NCBI GenBank assembly: GCA_029067205.1
Contig: JAIEEY010000079.1
Location: 1 to 64,000 of the forward strand
Direction of reading: 5' to 3'
Length of the DNA: 64,000 nucleotides
From: Lachnospiraceae bacterium
GTDB taxonomy: Bacteria; Bacillota; Clostridia; Lachnospirales; Lachnospiraceae
Shown here piece after piece: positions 1 to 8,492 of the stretch. Below the pieces are notes generated by a model that was not told where the DNA came from, did not search any database, and was given only the letters and a program-made list of their open reading frames with translations. The number at the start of each line of letters is the position of its first letter. The first letter of the stretch is position 1. Position numbers and translations under genes: made by a program.

Positions 1-203
1 GAATGCATAGGCTGATGTCCAAGCATGGATAAGTCCAGGATTGACAAACGCCGCTGTGCCATACCGATCTGATATCCATCCCTGCCAGCAAAGATTTCCT
101 CCCCGCTGTCGTTTGGTCCTCTGTGATACATCGTATCATTCATGTTTTTCAGCTGCTCCCGTGTGATGTTTTTCCTTGATACAAAACCACATATCCCGCA
201 CAT
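1..203 (-). CDS. AsnB-like glutamine amidotransferase, N-terminal part (cut by window edge)
   Basis: Reading leftward from an ATG at 203, an open frame runs to base 1 and encodes 67 residues starting MCGICGF. Cys2 followed by GICGF is the nucleophile of class II glutamine amidotransferases. The later RGPND and QRRLSILDLS motifs are the glutamine-binding region of asparagine synthase B. The Shine-Dalgarno AGGAGG lies 9 nt upstream. The ATP-dependent synthetase half lies outside the window. It may be housekeeping asnB. However, it ends an operon with UDP-GalNAcA and formyltransferase-like genes, so a WbpS-type role (amidating a uronic acid to a uronamide) is the more likely inference. Confidence 0.85.
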   Translation of the reverse strand, partial: MCGICGFVSRKNITREQLKNMNDTMYHRGPNDSGEEIFAGRDGYQIGMAQRRLSILDLSMLGHQPMH

Positions 204-225
204 AAGCCCTATCCCTCCTGTACTT

Positions 226-993
226 TCACAACATAGCCGATCCTAATGGTTCTACAAAATAATCCCGGTACTCCCCGAAATCCTTACATTCATTATCAAT
301 GCTGTCAATCAGTTCAATATATTTTTCCTTCACCAATGCTTTATAATTATCAAAATTATCATAGCCTTTTTTCGTCCATGCAAATGGATGCGTCAGTATC
401 TGCACCTTATCATGTTCCAGTATATTTTCTTCATCAGGATAACCATACCGCCATATATGGTTGGCATCAGACATATATTTTACCGCCAGCACAGAATCCT
501 TTCCTGCATTTTCCGAAAACGTAAAAAACTCATCCTGATATGCATTGATGATGCCTGGCAGCTTAATATTCTCCGCAAGTACGGTCGGTGAGGGACGATG
601 CACGGAAAATTCCGATATCTCAAATCCCAGCATCTCACTCAGCATATGCATTTCCCTGATGATCTGCCGCCGTACCTCCTGCATATCAGTCATTCCATTC
701 AGCGCAAAGTGCAGACCAATATTCTGTCCCCGCTCATGCATATCACAAATCAAATCCCTGTTTTTTCTGGATAACAGATTATATGAATTATTTGTCCACT
801 GGAAAAAGAAAGTCGATGTAAAATCCATGCTGGTTTCCACCTTTGCAAGTGCATATGCGCGCTCCACACTGTATTCCACATCATGCCGCATGATAATAAA
901 CTTATCCTTGTGTAAGGCGCCTGCATAGTCACTCTGCAATCCTGTAGACTTGATAATCCTTATGATTTCCCTGTACTCACTATATGAAAACAT
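226..993 (-). CDS. Polysaccharide deacetylase-like protein (WbmS-type)
   Basis: A 255-residue soluble protein with no signal peptide. The early MRHDVE motif (near residue 35) and the later GLHFALNG and FSVHRPSP motifs resemble the metal-binding Asp/His pattern of the NodB/CE4 fold, in the divergent WbmS-like form found in O-antigen loci. A role removing an acetyl group from a sugar or sugar nucleotide is inferred; the reaction is unknown for this subgroup. It sits 18 nt after the preceding GT4 gene, has a clear AGGGAGAGGG ribosome site, and is followed by the AsnB-like gene. Confidence 0.6.
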   Translation of the reverse strand: MFSYSEYREIIRIIKSTGLQSDYAGALHKDKFIIMRHDVEYSVERAYALAKVETSMDFTSTFFFQWTNNSYNLLSRKNRDLICDMHERGQNIGLHFALNGMTDMQEVRRQIIREMHMLSEMLGFEISEFSVHRPSPTVLAENIKLPGIINAYQDEFFTFSENAGKDSVLAVKYMSDANHIWRYGYPDEENILEHDKVQILTHPFAWTKKGYDNFDNYKALVKEKYIELIDSIDNECKDFGEYRDYFVEPLGSAML

Positions 994-1011
994 TATCCCT
1001 CTCCCTATCTC

Positions 1012-2139
1012 TCATCCTCTATGCTTTGCACTGCATATTTCTTCAATATAACTCTGCCACTGTTCAAAAATTGCCCGTGCATTGGCTTGCTGTGCAATAT
1101 TCTTCGCTTCTCTTCCCAGCCTCCCTGCATATTCCGGAGCTTCGATCAGCTTGTTGATCCCATCCTCCAGAGCTTTCTGATTCTTGATTGGTATCAGTAA
1201 ACCATTCACACCGTCTTTCATCACCGTCCGCGGTCCCCCACAGGGACAATCTGTGGATACAATCGGCAGCCCCAGTGCCATTGCTTCCAGCAAGGCATTG
1301 GGCAGCCCTTCCCAGTCCGATGAAAACACATACACCGCCGCATCAATCAAATCCCGCTCAAGGGTATCGCTGGCTCCCATCAGCTTAATATAATCCTGCG
1401 CCTTGTTTTCCGCAATGATTTCCTCTAGTATTTCCTTTGTCCCATCAAAGGAATCCCCTCCATAAATTTTCAATACATAATCCGGATGTTTCTCATGCAC
1501 TTTGACAAAAGCCCGCAGCAGCATTGGCTGATTCTTGAAATCCACCAATCTCCCCGACTGTACCACTTCCTTTTTCCGGTGCTGCGGCTCCGGCAGTCCG
1601 ATATATTTGTCATTTATCGGGTTCAAAATGATACGGGAGTTCTTTTGCAGAAACGGAGCAAAAAACTCTTTCTGTCCTTCTGTCTGAAATACACACCCTG
1701 ATGCCCTGGGAAACAATACAGGGATCTGCAGCTTGTCCGACCATGCATCATAATGTCCCACTGGGTCTGTTCGAATCGATATCATTACTGGTACATTGGT
1801 TCCATAAGACGCCATCAGTGCCCTGTAGTTTGCCCTCTGTGCAAAAGCGATCAGTATATCTGGCTTTTCTGTATTCATAAATTGACGCAGATATTTTACC
1901 CTAAGGAAAAACTGCACGATACGATTCTTCTTATCATCACTGTCTTTTAAACCTACATGAATCCTTCTCACACGACGGTCAATCTGAAATTCATTCTCCC
2001 CATACCATTCTGTGGCGATCAGAACCTCGTATCCTTCCTTTACAAACTGGTTTGCCAGATTGGACACCACTCTCTCCGCTCCACCCTGCTCCAGGCAGTT
2101 TAAATGAAATGCTATTTTATGTTTCATATTGACACTCAT
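1012..2139 (-). CDS. Glycosyltransferase family 4
   Basis: A 375-residue GT-B enzyme, predicted cytoplasmic and membrane-associated. The N-terminus has the GGAERV acceptor-side motif typical of GT4. The C-terminal half carries the E-x7-E donor motif (EGLPNALLE) followed by a proline-containing strand. It should add a sugar from a nucleotide donor to the lipid-linked glycan; the sugar cannot be read from sequence. The ATG overlaps the stop of the formyltransferase-like gene upstream (ATGA), so the two are translationally coupled. A second in-frame ATG at 2127 is possible. Confidence 0.85.
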   Translation of the reverse strand: MSVNMKHKIAFHLNCLEQGGAERVVSNLANQFVKEGYEVLIATEWYGENEFQIDRRVRRIHVGLKDSDDKKNRIVQFFLRVKYLRQFMNTEKPDILIAFAQRANYRALMASYGTNVPVMISIRTDPVGHYDAWSDKLQIPVLFPRASGCVFQTEGQKEFFAPFLQKNSRIILNPINDKYIGLPEPQHRKKEVVQSGRLVDFKNQPMLLRAFVKVHEKHPDYVLKIYGGDSFDGTKEILEEIIAENKAQDYIKLMGASDTLERDLIDAAVYVFSSDWEGLPNALLEAMALGLPIVSTDCPCGGPRTVMKDGVNGLLIPIKNQKALEDGINKLIEAPEYAGRLGREAKNIAQQANARAIFEQWQSYIEEICSAKHRG

Positions 2140-3056
2140 TCCAAAATATCTCCCACTGTCAATTCCCGTTCACTCTCATAACGGTCAATCAGCAATGAGC
2201 CATCCACTGTTCTCACAATGGGCTTTCCATCAAAAATATCCACGATTTCCCCAGGTCTGTAATCCGAAAAATCAATCATTTCATCAAAGGGATGCGCTTC
2301 CCATATCCTTATGGTCTGCTCCCCGCACACTGCAAAAGCTCCTGGAAAAGGCTCTGAAACTCCGCGAATCAAATTGTAAATATTTCTAGTCCGTTCATGA
2401 AAATCAACTTTTCCGTCCGCTGCTGTGCGTTTGCTGTACCACGAATCAAAATCCTTGGATTCTGTCCGCACTGTAATATTCCCCTCCTGATATGCCTTGA
2501 GCAGTTTTCTGATCAAATTCTTCGAACAGATCATATTCTTATACTGCGCCGTGCGGATCGTATCATGGGGAGTGATAGAAAACATTTCTGTGGCAAACAC
2601 ATTAGGACTATCTGCTTTCTCGTCATACTGAAACAGATTCAGATTAAACCGCGTATCCCCCAGTATCATTGACCAGTTCAGTGGTGATCTTCCCCTTCCA
2701 AATGGAAGATAGCCGCTGTTTCCATGAAATCCATACACACCATACACAAATTTGTCCAACACATATTTCGGAATCAGACGCTGCCATCCCATAGAGATTG
2801 CAAGCTCAAACTGATTCTCGTCCATAAACGTCTTTGTTTTCTCATCTGTCAGAAAGTAACTGTCCGCCTCAAATACGGGAATTCCATATCTTTCTGTCAA
2901 TACAGAAAGTCCTTTAAAACCTGATACCTGATTCTTTTTTAACACTTCGCTGTTGATTGTGATCACCAGATCTACTGGACATATCGTCTTGTGAATAAAT
3001 TCCACAATATTCTCCGAAGTATCCTTTACGCCAAAAACGACCACCTTATATTTCAT
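2136..3056 (-). CDS. Formyltransferase-like protein (ArnA/Fmt fold)
   Basis: A 306-residue protein resembling the N10-formyltetrahydrofolate-dependent formyltransferase domain of Fmt, ArnA and sugar N-formyltransferases. The segment around residues 109-149 has the FHGN, LPFGRGRSPLNW and ADSP elements. The catalytic His (H111) and Asp (D149) are present, but the Asn of the usual N-x-H motif is Gly109. A C-terminal domain follows. The likely role is N-formylation of an amino sugar, which the missing Asn makes uncertain. The ribosome site AAGGAG is well placed. Confidence 0.7.
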   Translation of the reverse strand: MKYKVVVFGVKDTSENIVEFIHKTICPVDLVITINSEVLKKNQVSGFKGLSVLTERYGIPVFEADSYFLTDEKTKTFMDENQFELAISMGWQRLIPKYVLDKFVYGVYGFHGNSGYLPFGRGRSPLNWSMILGDTRFNLNLFQYDEKADSPNVFATEMFSITPHDTIRTAQYKNMICSKNLIRKLLKAYQEGNITVRTESKDFDSWYSKRTAADGKVDFHERTRNIYNLIRGVSEPFPGAFAVCGEQTIRIWEAHPFDEMIDFSDYRPGEIVDIFDGKPIVRTVDGSLLIDRYESERELTVGDILE

Positions 3057-3095
3057 GTCATATATCTCCTTCTTGCAATTCTGCTGCCAATCTTC

Positions 3096-4493
3096 TTAAA
3101 CTCTTTTCTGTTTCCATCCCTGTATACACATGACTGCCCCTGCCTGATAAAATAGTGCTGTATTATAAAGCATATACCGCATCTGTGGATAAATCGTCAA
3201 AGACGTAAAACATACATTCACAACAATCGCCAGAACAACAAATGCCGCAAAAGGAAGACTGTCCCTTACACCTCTGCGCCTTAAATATAGAAAAAGAACC
3301 ATATATACGCCATAGATCAAAACCGCTGCCCAGTTTAAGAACTTGTGAACCTTCAATATCGTAGTTATCATACCATGAATGACATTGCAGACAAAAAGTT
3401 TCATAAGATCAGGTATGCATGGGACAAATAACTCTTTCATCATACTGCCTGCAATCTCATTATAATCATCATGTCTCTTGTCCTCTGGAACCCCTGTCTT
3501 TTCCTGATGCTCTCTAATCACTGCCATAACCACATCAAATTTAATCCTGTCATAAGACGTGCTGTAGTGCTCTTCTATAACATGCCAGTTCCAAAGAAAA
3601 CTTCCCCGAATCCCATCCAAGCCCTCCTGCCGGGCATAGGCAATGTTATATTCCTGTTCGTCAGTCCGGTTCATGATTTCCCGAAACAATTCCCTGCGCT
3701 CTTCTGTCTCAATATATTTTTCCATATCCTGGTCTGCAAGGTACAGCTCTGTTCCCAATATAAAACTTGAATCTCCTGAATGGGAAGTAAAAATACCCCT
3801 CACTGCATAGTTATAACTGCAGTCAATCAATGTTGTCGCCGCAAGTACTCCTACTCCGCTTAATACAGCGGTTACAAATGCCTTTTTCCAATATTTTTCC
3901 TTCCAGCCCATATAAAATAAACATAAAATCAAAATAACTAATGTGATAAGCATCTGCTTTCTGATCGATATCAGGACAACAGACCACAAAAACGCTGCCG
4001 CAATACTTTTTTTGCTGTGGTCATAAACAATTCCCAGAATACCCAAAAAGAAGAAAATCCATAAGGAATAACACAGCCCCTCCGTCTCAATACTGTTATA
4101 ATAACTATATCTTCTCTGTGCCACAAATCGGTTCAGAAGTGTCACGCCATACTGTATGAAAAGCATCAATAACATTTCTATATCGTTCAAAGAGAACCGC
4201 CTCTTCAATCCCAATGTAATTTCCACGGCAGCCACTGCTGCAACAATACACTGGATGATCACTGCAGCGTGCAGGGCCCCGCTGTCGAATAAAAAACGCA
4301 GTACTGCAAGAAATATACAGTATCCGGGCTCTCTATCACTGGTCATTGTTATATAAGATTGTGCATCCTCTGTAAGAATAATGCCATCCATCCAATACCA
4401 GATCAGGTAAAAAACGACGCTTGCTATAAAGATTCCCAGCCACAAAATCCTGTCTGCACTCTTTTTGTCTTTCCTTTTCAACCATTTCACCAT
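3096..4493 (-). CDS. Polytopic membrane protein, GT-C glycosyltransferase-like
   Basis: A 465-residue protein with about ten hydrophobic segments. After the first one comes an extracytoplasmic loop with DAQSYITM and DREPGY, where acidic residues sit as in GT-C enzymes that use polyprenyl-phosphate sugars. The C-terminus ends RYMLYNTALFYQAG. It is clearly paralogous to the protein at 9468-10907, which has REPVY and RYMIYNLPLFYMAG in the same places. A role attaching side-chain sugars outside the membrane is inferred. The start overlaps the upstream GT4 stop by 7 nt. Confidence 0.65.
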   Translation of the reverse strand: MVKWLKRKDKKSADRILWLGIFIASVVFYLIWYWMDGIILTEDAQSYITMTSDREPGYCIFLAVLRFLFDSGALHAAVIIQCIVAAVAAVEITLGLKRRFSLNDIEMLLMLFIQYGVTLLNRFVAQRRYSYYNSIETEGLCYSLWIFFFLGILGIVYDHSKKSIAAAFLWSVVLISIRKQMLITLVILILCLFYMGWKEKYWKKAFVTAVLSGVGVLAATTLIDCSYNYAVRGIFTSHSGDSSFILGTELYLADQDMEKYIETEERRELFREIMNRTDEQEYNIAYARQEGLDGIRGSFLWNWHVIEEHYSTSYDRIKFDVVMAVIREHQEKTGVPEDKRHDDYNEIAGSMMKELFVPCIPDLMKLFVCNVIHGMITTILKVHKFLNWAAVLIYGVYMVLFLYLRRRGVRDSLPFAAFVVLAIVVNVCFTSLTIYPQMRYMLYNTALFYQAGAVMCIQGWKQKRV

Positions 4494-5665
4494 TCTTCTT
4501 CAATCATTTTTACTAGATTTTTGAGATATCCTTCTGTCCCAAACGCTTTGGCTCTCTTTACTGCCATCTCCCTGTAATGCAGATATAAAACATCATCTGT
4601 CAATATTTTTTCCATCTCCTGTGCAAAAATTTCTTCCTCAACAGAAAAGCTGTCAGCTTCCAGATTCTTCTCTCCCTGAAATATTGGCATTAGTATTCCA
4701 TAATCTGCATGATAAACCTTATGCTGGTCAGCGCATACTGTATAATTATCCTGTAAAATTTCAGCTGGTCCTGTCTTACAGTTGACGCTGATACACGGAA
4801 TGCCGCACGCCATAGCCTCGATCAGCGCATTGGGAAATCCTTCGCTCTGAGAGGTCAGCGCATACAGATCAGCCCTTGCCAGCAGAGGAAACGGATTTTG
4901 CAAAATCCCTGTAAACAGAACATCATCTCCAATCCCCAATGCCCCCGCAAGCTCCCCATACGCACTGTAATCGCCATCGCCAATAATCATAAGCTTTAGT
5001 TCCGGGACCTGTTTTTTTACCAGATAAAAGCTTTTGATCAGATGCCAGAAACCTTTTACATCATGTGCTCTTCCCATCGATACGATCGTTTTTCCTGGTC
5101 TCTCCAAAAATGTGCGAAACGGCTCCGACACATTTTGACGGGCAAGCTGTTCAATTCCCGCAAGATCGCAGGGGTTATAGAGCGTGGCGATCCCTTTTGT
5201 GCGAAAAGACTTTGCAATTTCCTGTTCCATAACCCGCGTACAGCTGACCACTCTGTCCGCCAGACTGCAGATCAGTTTCATGGAACCTTTGCTGTCAAGC
5301 GCACCATACCCCCGGATTCCTGCCCATGTAATGTCCTTGTATTTCGATAACACGTTCACAAGGTTCGCTGTCGGCCCAAAACTGTAGCTTAGCTGAATCC
5401 CCAGCTGCTTTTTCAGCTTTTTCACACGCTGCGCTCTCCGGAATACATTGACAGCCTTTCCGATCCTGCCCTCTACTGCTCCCATGTTAAGATCTATCAT
5501 GTCCACCCCTGACACATCATAGATCATACCTGTCGTGTTAAAAACAACCAGATGGACATCATATTCTTTTTTCAAAAGTTGTGCCGTCTCTGCACACACA
5601 CGCTCAAGACCACCCTGGTCCAGCATAGGCACAATCAGCATGATGCGCTTTTTGTTCTTTTCCAA
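4487..5665 (-). CDS. Glycosyltransferase family 4
   Basis: A 392-residue GT-B glycosyltransferase. It has the N-terminal DQGGLERV motif and the C-terminal E-x7-E motif (EGFPNALIE). The start appears to be TTG at 5665, one base after the stop of the upstream FemAB-like gene. An internal ATG eight codons later, MLIVPM, also fits the family's usual first strand but has a weaker ribosome site. It probably works in the same lipid-linked oligosaccharide pathway as its neighbours. Confidence 0.83.
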   Translation of the reverse strand: MEKNKKRIMLIVPMLDQGGLERVCAETAQLLKKEYDVHLVVFNTTGMIYDVSGVDMIDLNMGAVEGRIGKAVNVFRRAQRVKKLKKQLGIQLSYSFGPTANLVNVLSKYKDITWAGIRGYGALDSKGSMKLICSLADRVVSCTRVMEQEIAKSFRTKGIATLYNPCDLAGIEQLARQNVSEPFRTFLERPGKTIVSMGRAHDVKGFWHLIKSFYLVKKQVPELKLMIIGDGDYSAYGELAGALGIGDDVLFTGILQNPFPLLARADLYALTSQSEGFPNALIEAMACGIPCISVNCKTGPAEILQDNYTVCADQHKVYHADYGILMPIFQGEKNLEADSFSVEEEIFAQEMEKILTDDVLYLHYREMAVKRAKAFGTEGYLKNLVKMIEEEW

Positions 5666-5666
5666 A

Positions 5667-6452
5667 TCAGTTCACTCTCTTCATCGCTTTCATTGCTGTG
5701 ACAGCAAGTTTTCCAAGCAGTGTATTTCCTGCAAACACATTGTAGTACGTAATCTTATCCCCGCCAAATTTCAGCTTAAATTCATCGATCCCATTCGGAT
5801 TTTCAAAATCGGAGATTCCTCCCCAGTCGTATCGCAGCAGTCCTTTTTTCTTGAAATACAGGATATCCTCCCAGTGAAGACGCTTGTTGGCACGGCCGAT
5901 CATGGACTGGTCGGCACTCTCTTCCCGGAAACAGGAGGCAGAATGCAACAATCTGGCGTCTGTGTCATCGCAGATATAGGAGTGGAATACCAGCATCTCA
6001 CCCTCATGCCATACTGCGGAAAACAGAATCCCATCTGCCTCAAGATACTTTCTGATCGCAGATATGTTCAGCTTTGTATCGGATCCCTTTGACTGATACA
6101 TCCGCTCATAAATATCAGCAAAAGCCGCAATCAGTTCTGGTGCCTTCTCTATGTCCGTTTTGGTATAGAAACGTATTTCGATATGATCTTTTTCACTTCT
6201 GCGAAACTGATATCTGACAGCCTTATTGATCGCCGCGAGCATCTCCTCCTCTGCAATCGTGATATCATTCATACAAGTATGATATTCCTGCCATCCCCGA
6301 AACCTGCCTTTCGTCTCTCCGATAGGAACACCGTGCACAAACAGAATGTCCCCCTTTCTCTTCTGGCTTAAAAGTTCCGATATCGCAATATCTCCGGGAT
6401 ACCATATCTGATTCACCTTTAAAAATTTCTTCTGATATGAAATATCAATCAT
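5667..6452 (-). CDS. FemAB/GNAT-fold acyl- or aminoacyltransferase-like protein
   Basis: A 261-residue protein with the features of the FemAB/BioF2-like double-GNAT fold. A central region has FHSYI and LLHSAS, then YDWGGISD and near the C-terminus FKLKFGG, a signature of lipid II aminoacyltransferases and related enzymes. No membrane segment. In a glycan locus it could transfer an acyl or aminoacyl group onto an amino sugar, which would fit the free amines predicted from nearby genes. The substrate is unknown. Its start lies 13 nt after a 42-bp repeat that recurs in front of the PIG-L gene at 33807-34502. Confidence 0.6.
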   Translation of the reverse strand: MIDISYQKKFLKVNQIWYPGDIAISELLSQKRKGDILFVHGVPIGETKGRFRGWQEYHTCMNDITIAEEEMLAAINKAVRYQFRRSEKDHIEIRFYTKTDIEKAPELIAAFADIYERMYQSKGSDTKLNISAIRKYLEADGILFSAVWHEGEMLVFHSYICDDTDARLLHSASCFREESADQSMIGRANKRLHWEDILYFKKKGLLRYDWGGISDFENPNGIDEFKLKFGGDKITYYNVFAGNTLLGKLAVTAMKAMKRVN

Positions 6453-6465
6453 AGTTTATACCCCT

Positions 6466-6507
6466 TGCGTGCTCCGGCACGCATACCAATCAATAGTTTG
6501 AAAGTGA
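6466..6507 (-). repeat. 42-bp hairpin repeat, copy 1 (upstream of FemAB-like gene)
   Basis: This stretch matches 34516-34557 at 40 of 42 positions. In gene sense it starts TCACTTTCAAAC and ends in a 7-bp stem TGCGTGC/GCACGCA with a 4-nt loop. The stem ends 13 nt before the start codon at 6452, directly against an AGGGG ribosome site. Copy 1 also has a second inverted repeat, GTTTGAAAG/CTTTCAAAC (6496-6521), which copy 2 lacks. Confidence 0.85.
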
Positions 6508-6585
6508 CCTTCTTTCAAACTTGCCTTCCCACCAATCTGTACAAAAACGATACCCATTTACGTGTCTCTGCACCATTCCTGTCAA

Positions 6586-7731
6586 TTACCGCGTCACGAC
6601 TCCCGGCGGATTCTCCCCGCTCCTGTAAAATGCTTCCATTTTCACCGCCAGCCCGCGCACGTCAAAATCCTTCTCCGCGATCGCTTCCCGCATATCTTTC
6701 CGCTCCAGTGCCGCTCTGGCGTTTCTCATAATCTCACCTGCCCAGTTTGATGCCGGTTCCTCGATACTTTTGTAAGTTACAAGTTCTGTCAGCGCCGCTT
6801 CCCCTGTAACTTTATCCGAGACAAGACAATGAAGTCCTGACGCCTGTGCCTCCGCCACACTGCCCGGAAGCCCCTCAAAGGTCGACGGGAAGACAAAATA
6901 GTCAAACGCCTGATAATACCGCTCCACATCAAAGCGGCTGCCGAGAAAGAGCACCTTATCTGCAAGTCCCAACACGTTTACTTTTTCCCTGATCTCCTCT
7001 TCCAGCTCACCCTTTCCGATCAGCACCAGCGCCGCATCGTCCCGCATCCTGCAAAGTTCCGCAAAGATATCTATTAAATAATTATGGTTTTTCATAAAAC
7101 CAAACCTGCCTACATGACCAATCACAAATTTTCCGGTAAGTCCAAGCTCTGCACGTACCTGCTCCCGCACTGCGGGATTGTATGCAAACCGCTGCGCATC
7201 AATCGCATTGGGAATGGTTCTTACCTTTCCCTCGTCTATCCACTTTCTTCCATAGACCGCCTCCGCCGCCTCCGCGGAACAGGTAAAGCAATAATCTGCC
7301 CTGTATTTCAGCGGAAAGCGGATCACCTTAGTCGCAAATCCCTTGATGCCTGGATCTACCCCTGCACTCCTAGCATGGGCAATTGTCACGGGGATACCTG
7401 CCTTCTTCGCAATCGGAAGATAGATGGGCGCCGTGCTGGTCATATGCCCCTGTACTGCTGCAAATTCATTATGCTCGCGAAAAAACCTTCGCAACGCCTT
7501 TTGATACGACAGGATATTGTACACCCGAAACCGTGGAACATTGTATATCCTGCCTCCAAGACGCCGTATTTCCTCACCGTACTGACCTTCCTTCTCTGTG
7601 TGCACGAGAAAATCAAACTGCACCTTGTCCCTGTCAAGTGCCCGGTAGAGCTCCATCACCCTGCTCTCCGCACCGCCGAGATCTATCGTTCCAAGCACGT
7701 TCAATACTCTCACCGGATTTGTCTGCATCAT
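6586..7731 (-). CDS. Glycosyltransferase family 4 (EpsF-like)
   Basis: A 381-residue GT-B enzyme with the N-terminal LGGAESRVM acceptor motif and the E-x7-E donor motif (EGLPGSVAE). It resembles exopolysaccharide GT4 enzymes of the EpsF type. Start codons ATGATG overlap the stop of the upstream deacetylase-like gene, so expression is coupled. It adds an unknown sugar on the cytoplasmic face. Confidence 0.85.
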   Translation of the reverse strand: MMQTNPVRVLNVLGTIDLGGAESRVMELYRALDRDKVQFDFLVHTEKEGQYGEEIRRLGGRIYNVPRFRVYNILSYQKALRRFFREHNEFAAVQGHMTSTAPIYLPIAKKAGIPVTIAHARSAGVDPGIKGFATKVIRFPLKYRADYCFTCSAEAAEAVYGRKWIDEGKVRTIPNAIDAQRFAYNPAVREQVRAELGLTGKFVIGHVGRFGFMKNHNYLIDIFAELCRMRDDAALVLIGKGELEEEIREKVNVLGLADKVLFLGSRFDVERYYQAFDYFVFPSTFEGLPGSVAEAQASGLHCLVSDKVTGEAALTELVTYKSIEEPASNWAGEIMRNARAALERKDMREAIAEKDFDVRGLAVKMEAFYRSGENPPGVVTR

Positions 7732-8492
7732 ACCTTTAAACCTCTAATACTAACCAGCACAAATTTTGTAAATGCCATCAAGTATTCCCTCACATTTCCA
7801 AACACGCCGCGTTTTCTCGGTGTCAGCTCCAACAGCCCTGCATAGGAAACCAGCCTGTCCCTGTGTGTAGAAAAAATCTGCTCATACCGCTCAAAGTCCT
7901 TGTCATTCATTGTGTTTGCGTGAACGACAAATGTCGTATAGCCCTTTTTTGCCCTGTTTTTCAGGACACTGCTTTGTTTGTACGATATCGGATAAAATAC
8001 CATTCCGAAACGGATATATGGATAGTCTCCAAAGCCATCTGTCAGTCTGCGAAATCCCAGTTTCTTCAACGCCTTTATGGTATTGCGGTCAAAAGAGTGT
8101 GCTGGCGCCATAAAAACATCAGTTCTAATTCCGTGGTCTGTAAGGATTTTTTTGCCCCGCTTCAATGCCTCATACTGCTGCTCATACCCTATTCCTGCAA
8201 ATTCCGAGAGCCTGTTCAGCGGAAAGCAGCCCATCTTTTGGGTGGTGTAAATATGTGTCACGCCATGCTGCGCCATGCACCAGCCATCTTTTTCCAGTTC
8301 TCTCAGATACTGCCAGAAATCACTTACAGGCGCAGTTTCGGGTGCATTCATATGAAGGTTTTCATCCATATTGTCAGGTACTACCCCGATCAGCGGCTTG
8401 ATGTGATACTGGTCACAGAGTGCCTTAAACCGCATAAATTTTGCCCAGTCCATATCCGGCGTGATATCGTCCATCCTTATACTGATCTTCAT
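7728..8492 (-). CDS. DUF2334-type polysaccharide deacetylase-like protein
   Basis: A 254-residue protein starting MKISIRMDDI. The Asp pair near the N-terminus and the later AQHGVTH (H-x3-H) form the metal-binding pattern of NodB-like deacetylases, as in DUF2334. There is no export signal, so it probably acts on a lipid-linked intermediate or sugar nucleotide in the cytoplasm. It starts in ATGA overlap with the epimerase gene. The substrate is not predictable. Confidence 0.7.
   Translation of the reverse strand: MKISIRMDDITPDMDWAKFMRFKALCDQYHIKPLIGVVPDNMDENLHMNAPETAPVSDFWQYLRELEKDGWCMAQHGVTHIYTTQKMGCFPLNRLSEFAGIGYEQQYEALKRGKKILTDHGIRTDVFMAPAHSFDRNTIKALKKLGFRRLTDGFGDYPYIRFGMVFYPISYKQSSVLKNRAKKGYTTFVVHANTMNDKDFERYEQIFSTHRDRLVSYAGLLELTPRKRGVFGNVREYLMAFTKFVLVSIRGLKV

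Noticed and set aside
246-928. Plus-strand open frames opposite the deacetylase-like gene
   Set aside because: They lack ribosome sites and recognisable motifs and are shadows of the minus-strand gene; the same applies to nearly all other plus-strand frames opposite glycan genes.
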